Assembly: GCF_018129985.1 (NCBI RefSeq)
Contig: NZ_JAFCKT010000005.1
Coordinates: 248,001-312,000, forward strand
DNA: 64,000 nt
Reading direction: 5' to 3'
Source: Bradyrhizobium sp. SZCCT0148
GTDB lineage: Bacteria > Pseudomonadota > Alphaproteobacteria > Rhizobiales > Xanthobacteraceae
Shown here in pieces: positions 1 to 8,188 of this stretch. How positions within the stretch are numbered: the stretch's first letter is position 1; each line of letters starts with the position of its first letter. A program made the position numbers and the translations under genes. The notes under the pieces were generated by a model that saw only the letters and a list, made by a program, of their open reading frames with translations, had not been told where the DNA came from and made no database searches.

Positions 1-76
1 GGAGGGACGGGCAATCCATTTGTCCGCAGAGTTGTAGCCCGCACAAGCGTTATTGACATGCGGGTCCAACATCAAT

Positions 77-102
77 CCCGGATGTCGCTTCGCTCATCCG
101 GG
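77..102. repeat. Short palindromic repeat (CCCGGATG hairpin)
   Basis: Arms CCCGGATG (77-84) and CATCCGGG (95-102) form an 8-bp inverted repeat with a loop reading TCGCTTCGCT. It lies just past the 3' end of the minus-strand gene at 122-664, so it could act as that gene's transcript end. The phrase 'agcccggatgagcgaa' recurs near 34,448. No T-run follows. Confidence 0.5.
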
Positions 103-121
103 CTATGCTTGCCACGCTCGC

Positions 122-664
122 TCAATGTGCCGTCCACTCCTCATCGAAGTAGGACCCACGCATGATGGGCGCGATTAGGTAAGTCCAGGTGTAGCCTTGC
201 TCGCTCTTGGTGAGATAACCGATGGAGGCAAGCGCGTCGAACGTCGGAGTCAGCCGGGCATTCAGGCCGAAAGGGACGTCTGGCGTGGTGGAGAAACCCC
301 AATACTGGGCTCCGAAATCCGCGAAGAGGTTGATGAACGTTGTCAGAAGCTGTACGAGCGCCGGGCCGGCCGCTGCGTTCCGTTCAGCCACAAGATTGGC
401 TTCATCGATCGGACAATCGAACACAAAATGGAAGGCCCAAGCTCCCCGCTGATCCAACGGGCGGAGAATGCCGAGTCGCCACAGATCATGTGCGACCGCT
501 TCGAACGTGGACGTCGAACAATGATAGTAGATGGGTCCCGGAGCGTCCGGAAATGCCTTGCGATAATTTTTATCTTCGGAAACGGCCATCGCATACGCAT
601 GACGCGCAAGTGCTTGCGCGACGCGTCCATACGCTTGCAGCTCCAATCCGCTCGTGAAGCTCAT
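122..664 (-). CDS. Hypothetical protein, 180 aa
   Basis: I do not recognise the family. The frame encodes a soluble-looking 180-residue protein with no signal peptide, no membrane segment and no repeated motif. It has a mixed aromatic composition (phrases such as IYYHCSTSTF and FADFGAQYWGF). The upstream in-frame codons stay open to about position 727 without another start codon, so the ATG at 664 is the only candidate. It has no clear Shine-Dalgarno sequence, which lowers confidence in the start. It lies downstream of thiC on the same strand with a 98-bp gap. Codon use resembles its neighbours, and the competing plus-strand frames look less protein-like. Confidence 0.6.
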   Translation of the reverse strand: MSFTSGLELQAYGRVAQALARHAYAMAVSEDKNYRKAFPDAPGPIYYHCSTSTFEAVAHDLWRLGILRPLDQRGAWAFHFVFDCPIDEANLVAERNAAAGPALVQLLTTFINLFADFGAQYWGFSTTPDVPFGLNARLTPTFDALASIGYLTKSEQGYTWTYLIAPIMRGSYFDEEWTAH

Positions 665-762
665 TGCAGGGAGGAATTCTCGTTCGCGCTTACGTTCGTC
701 GACGGAATCGCAGGGGTAACATAACGATCACCCCCGCTTCGGTCGAATCAAGCCATCAAGCC

Positions 763-2661
763 TCACAACACCCGATTGCTCTCCTTCACCTTCTCCGCAT
801 CCAGATACAGGCTCTCGCCCATCTCCTTGAACTTCGCGCTCATCTGCTTCATGCCGTCTTCGGCCGTCCCGCTCAGTGACATGCCGATGCTGTTCGGATC
901 GTTCAGCGTTGCGGCGTAGTCGCGCACGTCCTGCGTGATCTTCATCGAACAGAACTTCGGGCCGCACATCGAGCAGAAATGGGCGACCTTGTGGGCTTCC
1001 TTCGGCAGGGTCTCGTCGTGGAAGTTCTTGGCGGTCTCGGGATCGAGGCCGAGGTTGAACTGGTCGCTCCAGCGGAAGTCGAAACGGGCGCGGGAGAGGG
1101 CGTCGTCGCGCAGTTGGGCGGCGGGGTGGCCCTTGGCGAGATCGCTCGCATGCGCTGCGATCTTGTAGGTGATGACGCCGACCTTGACGTCGTTGCGATC
1201 GGGCAAGCCGAGATGCTCCTTCGGCGTGACGTAGCAGAGCATCGCGCAGCCGAACCAGCCGATCATGGCGGCACCGATGCCCGAGGTGATGTGGTCGTAG
1301 CCCGGCGCGATATCGGTGGTCAGGGGCCCGAGCGTGTAGAACGGCGCCTCGCCGCATTCCTTGAGCTGCTTGTCCATGTTGATCTTGATCTTGTGCATCG
1401 GCACGTGGCCGGGGCCTTCGATCATGACCTGGCAACCCTTGTCCCACGCGATCTTCGTCAGTTCGCCGAGCGTCTCCAGCTCGGCGAACTGCGCGCGGTC
1501 GTTGGCGTCAGCGATCGAGCCCGGGCGCAGGCCGTCACCAAGCGAGAACGAGACGTCATACTTGCGCATGAGGTCGCAGATCTCGTCGAAATGGGTGTAG
1601 AGGAAGCTTTCCTTGTGATGCGCCAGGCACCACTTCGCCATGATCGAGCCGCCGCGGCTGACGATGCCGGTGACGCGGCTGGCGGTGAGGTGGATGTATT
1701 GCAGGCGCACGCCGGCGTGGATGGTGAAATAGTCGACGCCCTGCTCGCACTGCTCGATCAGCGTGTCCTTGTAGAGCTCCCAGGTCAGCTTGACCGGGTC
1801 GCCGTTGCACTTCTCCAGCGCCTGGTAGATCGGAACGGTGCCGATCGGCACCGGCGAATTGCGCAAAATCCATTCGCGGGTGGTGTGGATGTTGCGGCCC
1901 GTCGAGAGGTCCATCACGGTGTCGGCGCCCCAGCGGATCGCCCACACCATCTTCTCGACCTCTTCCTCGACCGACGAGGTCACCGCCGAGTTGCCGATAT
2001 TGGCGTTGATCTTGGTCAGGAAGTTGCGGCCGATGATCATCGGCTCGAGTTCCGAGTGGTTGATGTTGCAGGGGATGATAGCGCGGCCGCGCGCGATCTC
2101 GCTGCGCACGAACTCGGGGGTGATGAAGGCGGGGACCGCGGCGCCGAAGCTCTCGCCGTCGGCGAGGGCGGCTTCCGCGCGCTCGAGCTGCTGCTTGCGG
2201 CCGAGGTTTTCGCGCGCGGCGACGTAGATCATCTCCTTGGTGATGATGCCGGCGCGGGCGAACTCGAGCTGGGTGATCTTGTGGCCGTCGAGGCCGCGCA
2301 GCGGCTTGTGATAGGCGCTGAACGCGCGCGCGGCCTTGTCGGTGGAGACGCTGCCGTTGTCCTCCGGCTTGACCTGGCGGCCCTGATATTCCTCGACGCC
2401 GCCGCGCTCCAGCACCCAGGCCTTGCGATTGCGGGGGAGGCCGGCGTTGACGTCGATCGTCACGGACGGATCGGTGTAAGGGCCGGAGGTGTCGTACACC
2501 GGCAGGTTCGGCTCGCCGGCGCCCTCGGAGAGGATGATCTCGCGCAAGGGCACGCGCAGGTCGGGTGCGGCGTCGGGGGTCGCGAAGATCTTTCGCGAGG
2601 ACGGCAGCGGGCCAGTGGTGACGGCGGGGACGGTTCTTTCAGGGTTGGAGCGGATGTTCAT
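763..2661 (-). CDS. thiC: Phosphomethylpyrimidine synthase ThiC
   Basis: ThiC is the radical-SAM enzyme that rearranges aminoimidazole ribotide into hydroxymethylpyrimidine phosphate, the pyrimidine half of thiamine. The 632-residue product shows the characteristic C-terminal CSMCGPKFCSMK cluster motif that holds the 4Fe-4S centre, and the family phrases GTVPIYQALEKC and MIEGPGHVP. The start at 2661 (MNIRSNPERT) is chosen over the longer frame because GGAGG sits 6-7 bases upstream. It is the last gene of the minus-strand thiamine operon, 110 bp after thiE. Its expression should follow the TPP riboswitch ahead of thiO unless the 110-bp gap carries its own promoter. Length and motifs are complete. 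Confidence 0.97.
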   Translation of the reverse strand: MNIRSNPERTVPAVTTGPLPSSRKIFATPDAAPDLRVPLREIILSEGAGEPNLPVYDTSGPYTDPSVTIDVNAGLPRNRKAWVLERGGVEEYQGRQVKPEDNGSVSTDKAARAFSAYHKPLRGLDGHKITQLEFARAGIITKEMIYVAARENLGRKQQLERAEAALADGESFGAAVPAFITPEFVRSEIARGRAIIPCNINHSELEPMIIGRNFLTKINANIGNSAVTSSVEEEVEKMVWAIRWGADTVMDLSTGRNIHTTREWILRNSPVPIGTVPIYQALEKCNGDPVKLTWELYKDTLIEQCEQGVDYFTIHAGVRLQYIHLTASRVTGIVSRGGSIMAKWCLAHHKESFLYTHFDEICDLMRKYDVSFSLGDGLRPGSIADANDRAQFAELETLGELTKIAWDKGCQVMIEGPGHVPMHKIKINMDKQLKECGEAPFYTLGPLTTDIAPGYDHITSGIGAAMIGWFGCAMLCYVTPKEHLGLPDRNDVKVGVITYKIAAHASDLAKGHPAAQLRDDALSRARFDFRWSDQFNLGLDPETAKNFHDETLPKEAHKVAHFCSMCGPKFCSMKITQDVRDYAATLNDPNSIGMSLSGTAEDGMKQMSAKFKEMGESLYLDAEKVKESNRVL

Positions 2662-2771
2662 GGAATCCTCCGGGTTATTTCGTTGAGGTCGCGGCGCGGG
2701 CGTCAATTACAGCTGTCATCCCGGTCAAGCCGGCGATGGCAGTGGAGTGTGGGGTAGGAGGGGGGCCTGCA

Positions 2772-3377
2772 TCACGCAGCCTCCTTCAGGCCGAGCCACT
2801 GCCGGACCCTTGCGTCAGGGTCGGCATTCTGGGTGACGTCGGACACCACCGCGATGGAATCCGCGCCCGCCGCAAAAATCTCCGCGGCGTGCTCGAACTT
2901 GATGCCGCCGATGGCGACCAGCGGAATGCTGCCGATGCGCTTCTTCCATTCGGTGATCTTCGGAATGCCCTGCGGCTCGAAACGCATCGATTTGAGCGTG
3001 GTGAAGAAGATCGGGCCGAGCGCGACGTAGTCGGGCTTGGCGGCAAGCGCGGTTTCAAGCTCGGCGTCGTCATGGGTGGAGATGCCGAGCGAAAGGCCGG
3101 CCTCGCGGATCGCCTTGAGGTCGGCGTCGGCAAGGTCCTCCTGGCCGAGATGCAGATATTTTGCGTCCGCGACGATCGCGGCGCGCCAGTAATCGTTCAC
3201 GACCAGCCTGGCTTGCGTGCCTTTCGTGATCGCCAGCGCGTCGCTGACGATCTGCAGCGCGTCGGCGTCGTTCAGTTCTTTGGCGCGCAGTTGGATGGTG
3301 CCGACGCCGAGCTTGGTCAGGCGCTCGACCCAATTGAGGCTGTCGACGACGGGATAGAAGCGATCAGGATACGGCAT
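2772..3377 (-). CDS. thiE: Thiamine-phosphate synthase ThiE
   Basis: ThiE couples the pyrimidine pyrophosphate and the thiazole phosphate to give thiamine phosphate. The 201-residue TIM-barrel product carries the family phrases TIQLRAKEL near the N-terminus, HLGQEDL in the middle and YVALGPIFFTTLK before IGGI, which form the phosphate-binding end of the barrel. The ATG at 3377 (MPYPDRF) is preferred; an in-frame TTG at 3395 is the alternative and neither has a strong Shine-Dalgarno. The gene overlaps the 3' end of thiG by 14 bp, so it is probably translated by coupling. Full length for the family. Confidence 0.94.
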   Translation of the reverse strand: MPYPDRFYPVVDSLNWVERLTKLGVGTIQLRAKELNDADALQIVSDALAITKGTQARLVVNDYWRAAIVADAKYLHLGQEDLADADLKAIREAGLSLGISTHDDAELETALAAKPDYVALGPIFFTTLKSMRFEPQGIPKITEWKKRIGSIPLVAIGGIKFEHAAEIFAAGADSIAVVSDVTQNADPDARVRQWLGLKEAA

Positions 3378-4146
3378 GCCAGAACGGGGTCCCAACGACA
3401 GGGGTGGACGGGGAGGCGAAGTCGCGGGCGTTCATCAGCCCGGCTTCATAAGCGGTGCGGCCGGCGTCGACACCGAGGCGGAAAGCGTTGGCCATCGCGA
3501 TCGGGTCCGCGGCCTTGGCGATCGCGGTGTTGAGCAGCACGGCATCGAAGCCGAGCTCGAGCGCCTCGGCGGCGTGGCTGGGCGCGCCCAGACCGGCGTC
3601 GACCACCAGCGTGATGTCGGGCAGGCGCTCGCGCAGCAGCTTGAGCGCATCGCGATTGGTGATGCCCTTGGCACTGCCGATCGGCGCGGCCCATGGCATC
3701 ACCACCTTGCAGCCGGCGTCGACCAGGCGGTTGGCGACCGAGAGATCCTCGGTGCAGTAGGGAAACACGTCAAACCCGTCCTTGATCAGGATGCCGGCGG
3801 CTTCGACCAGGCCGACGACGTCGGGCTGCAGCGTGTCGTTGTCGGCGATGACCTCGAGCTTGATCCAGCTCGTGCCGAACAGTTCGCGCGCGAGCTTTGC
3901 CGTGGTCACGGCCTCGCGCACGGTGCGGCAGCCGGCGGTGTTCGGCAGCACGGTGACGTCGAGCTCGCGGATCAGCTTCCAGAACGCATCCCCGGTCTTG
4001 CCGCCGGCGGATTCGCGCCGCAGCGACACCGTGACGATATTCGAGCCGGACGCGCGGATCGCGTCCTGCATGATCGCGGGTGAGGGATAGAGCGCGCTGC
4101 CGATCAGCAAGCGGGAGGCAAAGGTCTTGCCGTAGAAGGTCACCAT
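3364..4146 (-). CDS. thiG: Thiazole synthase ThiG
   Basis: ThiG builds the thiazole phosphate ring from deoxyxylulose phosphate, dehydroglycine (from ThiO) and sulfur carried on ThiS. The 260-residue product begins FYGKTFASRLLIGSALYPS. It contains IKLEVIADNDTLQPD, whose lysine is the expected Schiff-base residue, and the late VDAGLGAPSHAAEALELG phosphate-binding loop. AAGGAG lies about 8 bases before the ATG. The gene is separated from thiS by about 200 bp that hold a palindromic repeat, which is unusual inside this operon. The 3' end overlaps thiE. Confidence 0.96.
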   Translation of the reverse strand: MVTFYGKTFASRLLIGSALYPSPAIMQDAIRASGSNIVTVSLRRESAGGKTGDAFWKLIRELDVTVLPNTAGCRTVREAVTTAKLARELFGTSWIKLEVIADNDTLQPDVVGLVEAAGILIKDGFDVFPYCTEDLSVANRLVDAGCKVVMPWAAPIGSAKGITNRDALKLLRERLPDITLVVDAGLGAPSHAAEALELGFDAVLLNTAIAKAADPIAMANAFRLGVDAGRTAYEAGLMNARDFASPSTPVVGTPFWHAVS

Positions 4147-4186
4147 GAAGGTGTCTCCTTGAGTTCAGCCGTCAACCCAGATGCAG

Positions 4187-4316
4187 CTGTCATCCCCGCG
4201 AAGGCGGGGATCCCGTACGCCGCGGCAGAGCGGCTGGGACCGAGACGCCGCGGCGTACTGGATCGCCCGGTCTTGCTTTCCAGGACGCGCTCCGCGCTTT
4301 CGCCGGGCGATGACAG
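4187..4316. repeat. 130-bp palindromic repeat inside the thi operon
   Basis: The element is bounded by the inverted octamers CTGTCATC (4187-4194) and GATGACAG (4309-4316). Inside are a CCCCGC/GCGGGG-type hairpin (about 4194-4209) and a perfect 12-bp inverted repeat, GTACGCCGCGGC at 4215-4226 against GCCGCGGCGTAC at 4247-4258. It fills most of the gap between thiS and thiG. Part of the core (GACGCCGCGGCGTACTG) recurs at 44,444-44,460. It looks like a rhizobial REP/MITE-like repeat with no coding capacity. It could attenuate or process the thi transcript. Confidence 0.8.
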
Positions 4317-4342
4317 GGATGTGTTGGATGAGATCATCACCA

Positions 4343-4540
4343 TCACCCTCCCTGCCGCGGCGTGATGATCTCGATCTCGTCGCCGGGCTTCAGGCTTGTC
4401 TCGGCCCAGCGACTTTTCGGCACGACGTCGTAGTTCAGCGCGATGGCGAAATGGGTGCCTTCGTAGTCGAGCTCGGAGAGCAGCGCGTCGACGCTTGCCG
4501 AAGTCACCTCGCGCTGCTCGCCGTTGACGATCACGCGCAT
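4343..4540 (-). CDS. thiS: Sulfur-carrier protein ThiS
   Basis: ThiS is a ubiquitin-fold sulfur carrier. Its C-terminal glycine is adenylated and thiocarboxylated and then delivers sulfur to ThiG. The 65-residue product has the expected beta-grasp start (RVIVNGEQREV) and ends in the obligatory Gly-Gly. GAGG sits within the end of thiO 8-9 bases before the ATG, and the two genes overlap by 10 bp, so translation is probably coupled to thiO. No thiF is visible in the window, so the activating enzyme must be encoded elsewhere. Confidence 0.95.
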   Translation of the reverse strand: MRVIVNGEQREVTSASVDALLSELDYEGTHFAIALNYDVVPKSRWAETSLKPGDEIEIITPRQGG

Positions 4541-5553
4541 CGCATCACCTCGTTGTCGATCTGGCCGCGCTCGACATAGGCCAGCGTCAGCTCGGCGAGG
4601 GCGGGCGCGATCAGGAAGCCGTGGCGGTAGAGGCCGTTGACGGAGATCGTGCTGCCGCGAATGCCGATGCGCGGAAGGTTGTCGGGAAAAGCGGGACGAA
4701 GCCCCGAGCCGAATTCGACGATGCGGGCTTCGCCGAACGCAGGATGCACCGTGTAGGCCGCACCCAGCAACTCCAGCGCGGAGCGGACGCTGACGCCGTT
4801 AGCCTCGGTCTCGATCGAGGTCGCGCCCAGCATGAACAGATTGGCCTCGCGCGGGATCACGTAGAGCGGCCAGCGCGGATGCATCAGCCGCACCGGGCGG
4901 GCCAGCTGCACCTCGCTGGTCTCGATCAGGATCATCTCGCCCTTGACGCCGCGAAGCTCGGGTTGTTCGTCGCGGGCGCCGAGGCCGCGGCAGTCGATGA
5001 CGATGCCATCGGGATCGTTCGCGAGATCGCTTGCCGAGACGTCGCTGCCGAACTTGATGGTGCCGCCGGCGGCGCGGATGCGATCGTGCAACTGCGGCAG
5101 CACGCGGCGCGGCTCGACATGGCCCTCGGCCGGGAAGAACAGCGCATCGCGAAAGCGGCCCTCCAGCGACGGCTCGAGCGCGGCGAGGCCTGCGGCATCG
5201 AGCCGGCGGTGCTCCTCGGTCATGCGGGCAAAGCGCTCGAAATCGTTGCGCTCGCGCGGATGCGCCACGACCAGCGAGCCGTTGAACGGCGTGTCCGGCA
5301 GCTCGCGCCGCCAGAGGTCGAGCGAGCGCAGCCCGAGGCGGCTGATGATGGGTTCGGCGACCTCGGCCTCGCAATAGGGCGCGAGCATTCCGCCGGCCCA
5401 ATGGCTGGTGGCGTCCGTCATCGCCTCGTCACCGCGCTCGTGCAAGGTCACGGCATGGCCTGCCTGCGCGAACAGCAGGGCCTGCCAGGCTCCCGCAATG
5501 CCTGCGCCGATGATGGATACCGGAGACTCCGGTCGCTTGGTCGTCTGTAACAT
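4531..5553 (-). CDS. thiO: Glycine oxidase ThiO (FAD-dependent)
   Basis: ThiO oxidises glycine to the imine used by ThiG for thiazole synthesis, an aerobic alternative to ThiH. The 340-residue product opens with the FAD dinucleotide fold VSIIGAGIAGAWQALLFAQAG. It continues with the DAO-family phrases HWAGGMLAPYCEAE and, near the C-terminus, GLRPAFPDNLPRIG, and ends with VNGLYRHGFLIAPALAE. It is the first gene of the operon. The ATG at 5553 lies one base after the P1 helix of a TPP riboswitch, so thiamine pyrophosphate probably represses its translation. Overlaps thiS by 10 bp. Confidence 0.93.
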   Translation of the reverse strand: MLQTTKRPESPVSIIGAGIAGAWQALLFAQAGHAVTLHERGDEAMTDATSHWAGGMLAPYCEAEVAEPIISRLGLRSLDLWRRELPDTPFNGSLVVAHPRERNDFERFARMTEEHRRLDAAGLAALEPSLEGRFRDALFFPAEGHVEPRRVLPQLHDRIRAAGGTIKFGSDVSASDLANDPDGIVIDCRGLGARDEQPELRGVKGEMILIETSEVQLARPVRLMHPRWPLYVIPREANLFMLGATSIETEANGVSVRSALELLGAAYTVHPAFGEARIVEFGSGLRPAFPDNLPRIGIRGSTISVNGLYRHGFLIAPALAELTLAYVERGQIDNEVMRCA

Positions 5554-5554
5554 C

Positions 5555-5668
5555 CCTGTCCCTTCGCCGGCATGACCCGGATCAGGTTCAAAGGGTCACC
5601 GCGGTCCTGGGCGGTATTGCCCATTTAGCGGTATCTCAGCTCCTCCTCGGAGCACCCCTCGGAACAGG
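5555..5668 (-). promoter_or_regulatory. TPP riboswitch (thi box)
   Basis: Read on the minus strand, the region carries the conserved thi-box pieces in order. GGGGTGC lies around 5653-5659, CTGAGA at about 5634-5639, ACCCTTTGAACCTGAT at 5581-5596, then CCGGGTCATGCCGGCGAAGG. The outer strands CCTGTTCC (5668-5661) and GGGACAGG (5562-5555) pair over 8 bp (one G-U) as P1. P1 contains the AGGGA Shine-Dalgarno region of thiO and ends one base before its ATG. Ligand binding should stabilise P1 and block initiation, so translational control is likely. A transcriptional component cannot be excluded. Confidence 0.95.
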
Positions 5669-5742
5669 TCTAATGTAGGACAGTGGGGGCTAGTGTCAAC
5701 GCGTTACAGACGGAACCCACCGTCCGTGCCCCGGGCGCGATG

Positions 5743-5865
5743 CAGCGCGCCGCCTCTTGGCGGCGTGATGCGTCGCAGAGCCGGGGCCCGTTTTTGCGTC
5801 GGATAGGCTGGGTCCCGGCTCTGCGCAGCAACGCTACGCGTCGCAGCGCGTCCGGGACACGCGAG
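5743..5865. repeat. Palindromic intergenic repeat
   Basis: Two nested structures fill the gap between the thi riboswitch and the lytic transglycosylase. One is a CGCCGCC/GGCGGCG hairpin with a TCTT loop near 5749-5766. The other is a perfect 11-bp inverted repeat GCAGAGCCGGG (5775-5785) / CCCGGCTCTGC (5814-5824). It is immediately downstream of the minus-strand gene ending at 5867, so it may terminate or protect that transcript. No coding potential seen. Confidence 0.6.
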
Positions 5866-5866
5866 C

Positions 5867-6412
5867 TTACTGCGCCGCCTGCGCCCGCGCATTGCGGACA
5901 CGCTGGGCCATTTTCCGGTGCGGGACGTTGCCGAACATCGGTTGCGGATTGCCGTTCGGCTCGAGCCAGGGCTGGCCCATGGTGTCGCCCATGTTGGCGA
6001 TCTGCACCGTCTCCTGCCGCTGACGCTTGGCGGCGTAGTAATAGCCGCCGGCGAAATAGCGCACGGCGCGGGCGTGGTCGCCATTGGCGGCGCGATAGGC
6101 GCCGGCCAGGTATTTCACGGCATAGGTGAGATTGGTGTCGGGATCGCGCAGGCCGGCGGCATCGCCGGTGTAGCCGACCCCGCGGGCGGTCGCGAGCTTG
6201 ATCTGCATCAGCCCGATGGTGCCGCCACGGCCGACCAGATGCGGCTGGTAGCGGCTCTCGCGCATGATGACGCGGTGCACCAGCGCCTCCGGCACGCCGT
6301 TGGCGCGGGCATGCGCCGCGACCATCTCGGCATATTCCGCTTCACCGGCAAAGGCGGCCTGCGGCAGTGTCAATCCGGCCGCGAGCAGCGCGGCAATGCG
6401 TAAAAATTTCAT
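5867..6412 (-). CDS. Lytic transglycosylase, SLT family
   Basis: The 181-residue exported protein should cleave peptidoglycan glycan strands in the periplasm. A signal peptide is visible (MKFLRIAALLAAGLTLPQAAFA, cleaved after AFA). The SLT domain follows with VHRVIMRESRYQP, whose Glu is the catalytic residue, then GLMQIKLATARGVGY and YLAGAYRAANGD. It is shorter than Slt70 and consists of little more than the catalytic domain. An AGGA lies upstream of the ATG. It is a single-gene unit on the minus strand, and its specific role (recycling, secretion-system assembly) cannot be read from context. Confidence 0.9.
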   Translation of the reverse strand: MKFLRIAALLAAGLTLPQAAFAGEAEYAEMVAAHARANGVPEALVHRVIMRESRYQPHLVGRGGTIGLMQIKLATARGVGYTGDAAGLRDPDTNLTYAVKYLAGAYRAANGDHARAVRYFAGGYYYAAKRQRQETVQIANMGDTMGQPWLEPNGNPQPMFGNVPHRKMAQRVRNARAQAAQ

Positions 6413-6649
6413 CAGATATTCCTGAGGTCCTATGAGTGACCTGCGCCCGATGCCGATAGGCCTCTCGAACGCGGCGATGATGTGACCAAACGCCGCCGTT
6501 AACGATTTGGCGGCGCCGAGCCGTTGTTACGACTCAATGCCGGGGTACGGGTTCCCTCAGGCGGATGACCGTTCGCGGCAGCAAGGCTGTCTAGTCGCGC
6601 GGGGCCGCGAAAGCGAGTAGGAAGCGGCTAGCAAATCGGGAGAGGTGCC

Positions 6650-6850
6650 ATGACAAAAGCAGTCCTCAGAGAGACCCCCAAGCAAAACCCCTGTGCCCAA
6701 TGCGGCACGCCGATCCCGCGGCCCGACTGGATCGAGCCGGGCGAGGGACGTGTCTCCTATCTCTGGACCTGCCACGCCTGCAATTATCGCTTCGAGGCCG
6801 TGGCGATCTTCGACGAGGTCGCCGTCGAGCGCCCGCCGCTCGCGGCGTGA
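6650..6850 (+). CDS. Small zinc-ribbon protein, 66 aa
   Basis: The product contains two Cys-x-x-Cys knuckles, CAQCGTPIPRP near residue 15 and CHACNYRF near residue 42, spaced as in a zinc ribbon. The central segment DWIEPGEGRVSYLWT is hydrophilic. GGGAGAGG sits 4-5 bases before the ATG. It is a free-standing gene ending 2 bp before the 3' end of the converging histidine kinase. I cannot name its function; small zinc-ribbon proteins of this size often bind nucleic acid or act as adaptors. Confidence 0.8.
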   Translation: MTKAVLRETPKQNPCAQCGTPIPRPDWIEPGEGRVSYLWTCHACNYRFEAVAIFDEVAVERPPLAA

Positions 6851-6851
6851 A

Positions 6852-8174
6852 TTAGGCCGCGAGCCGCGGCTGCTGCCGGAGCGGCAATTGCATCCGCACA
6901 ATCAGTCCGTGCGGCTCGCGGTCGTGCAGCGACAGCTCGCCGCCATGGGCGAGCGCGATGGCGCGCGCGATCGACAGGCCGAGCCCGAAGCCGGTGGACT
7001 CGTCCATAGTGCGCGCATCGTCGCCGCGCACGAACGGCTCCAGCATCTCCTGCTTGCGCGCGTCCGAAATGCCGGGGCCGTCGTCCTCGACGTCGATGAC
7101 GAGCGTGGTGTCGGAGACGTCGAGACGGATCGTCACCTCGGCGCCGAAGCGCACCGCGTTCTCGACCAGATTGGTGATGCCGCGATGCAGGTCGTCGGGC
7201 CGCGCGGCGGCGGTCGCGGACGCCGGCCCGTCATAATGCACGACATGGCCCATGTCGCCGAACTGGTCGGCGACGAGCTGCAGCGTGCTGGCGATGTCGA
7301 CCAGCGTCACCGCCTCGACCTTGCGGTCGTTGCGCAGCAGCGACAGCACGCTTTCCAGCATCGATCGCATCTGGTCGAGATCGATCAGCATGCGCTTGCG
7401 GTTGCCCTCGTCCTCGATGAACTCGGCGCGCAGGCGCAGCCGCGTGATCGGCGTGCGCAGATCGTGGCTGATCGCGGCCAGCATCCGGGTGCGGTCCGAC
7501 ATCAGCCGCGCGATCCGCTCGTGCATGCGGTTGAGCGCGCGCGCCACGGAACGGATCTCCTCGGGGCCGCGCTCCGGCAGCGGCTCCGCGCCGCCGTCGA
7601 GGCTGAAATTTTCGGCGGCCTTGGCGAAGGACGAGAGCGGCGCCGCCAGCGCCCGCGCCGCCCACAGCCCGAGCACGCTGACGCAGATGAAAGCGGTCAT
7701 CAGCGCCGTCAACCAGGGCGCGCCCCAGAACCATGGCCGCGGCCCGCCATCGACGCGTCCGGCGATCATGGTGCCGTCAGGCAACTCGATGCCGACGCGC
7801 GATCCGGTACCACCCGAAGTCAGCTGCACTGCCTTGTAGTCGCGCCTGAGGTGATGGCGCATCGCGCGCAGGTGCTGGTTGTCGCTCTCCTGGACGCTCA
7901 CTGTGCCGGGCGCGAGCATTTCGATGCCGAGCTTGGGGAAGGCGCGCGCGAGATCGGCGACCAGGCGCGGACGTTCGCCGGCCTCGGCCGAACCGAGCAG
8001 CAGCGCGGCATCGGTCAGCTGATGCGCGCCGTCCGGCGGCATGTCGGAGCGGTCCGGCCGGCTGATCAGGAACGCGGTGGTGACGACGAGATGGAGCGCG
8101 ACGGTCGATGCCAGCACCAAGGCGGCGATCTGCCCGCCGATCCCCTTGAGGTGGAAGAACCCGAACGACTTCAT
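6852..8174 (-). CDS. Sensor histidine kinase (EnvZ-like)
   Basis: An inner-membrane kinase of 440 residues. It has one N-terminal membrane segment (about 13-37), a periplasmic sensor region of about 120 residues, a second membrane segment (WLTALMTAFICVSVLGLWA), a HAMP region, and a DHp helix with the phospho-acceptor in SHDLRTPITRLRLR. The ATPase domain follows, with N-box NLVENAVRFG, DDGPGIS and GFGLGLSIA. The ATG at 8174 is chosen because AAGGGGA lies about 8 bases upstream; an in-frame TTG at 8192 overlaps the regulator stop (TTGA). It is encoded after, and with, the response regulator at 8189-8959. The signal is unknown. Confidence 0.93.
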   Translation of the reverse strand: MKSFGFFHLKGIGGQIAALVLASTVALHLVVTTAFLISRPDRSDMPPDGAHQLTDAALLLGSAEAGERPRLVADLARAFPKLGIEMLAPGTVSVQESDNQHLRAMRHHLRRDYKAVQLTSGGTGSRVGIELPDGTMIAGRVDGGPRPWFWGAPWLTALMTAFICVSVLGLWAARALAAPLSSFAKAAENFSLDGGAEPLPERGPEEIRSVARALNRMHERIARLMSDRTRMLAAISHDLRTPITRLRLRAEFIEDEGNRKRMLIDLDQMRSMLESVLSLLRNDRKVEAVTLVDIASTLQLVADQFGDMGHVVHYDGPASATAAARPDDLHRGITNLVENAVRFGAEVTIRLDVSDTTLVIDVEDDGPGISDARKQEMLEPFVRGDDARTMDESTGFGLGLSIARAIALAHGGELSLHDREPHGLIVRMQLPLRQQPRLAA

Positions 8175-8188
8175 CGTCGGCGTCCCCT

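Noticed and set aside
979..2757. 592-codon plus-strand open frame over thiC
   Set aside because: It is the antisense shadow of thiC. Its translation is Val/Gly/Ala/Asp/Arg-rich without domains, as expected from third-position GC bias.
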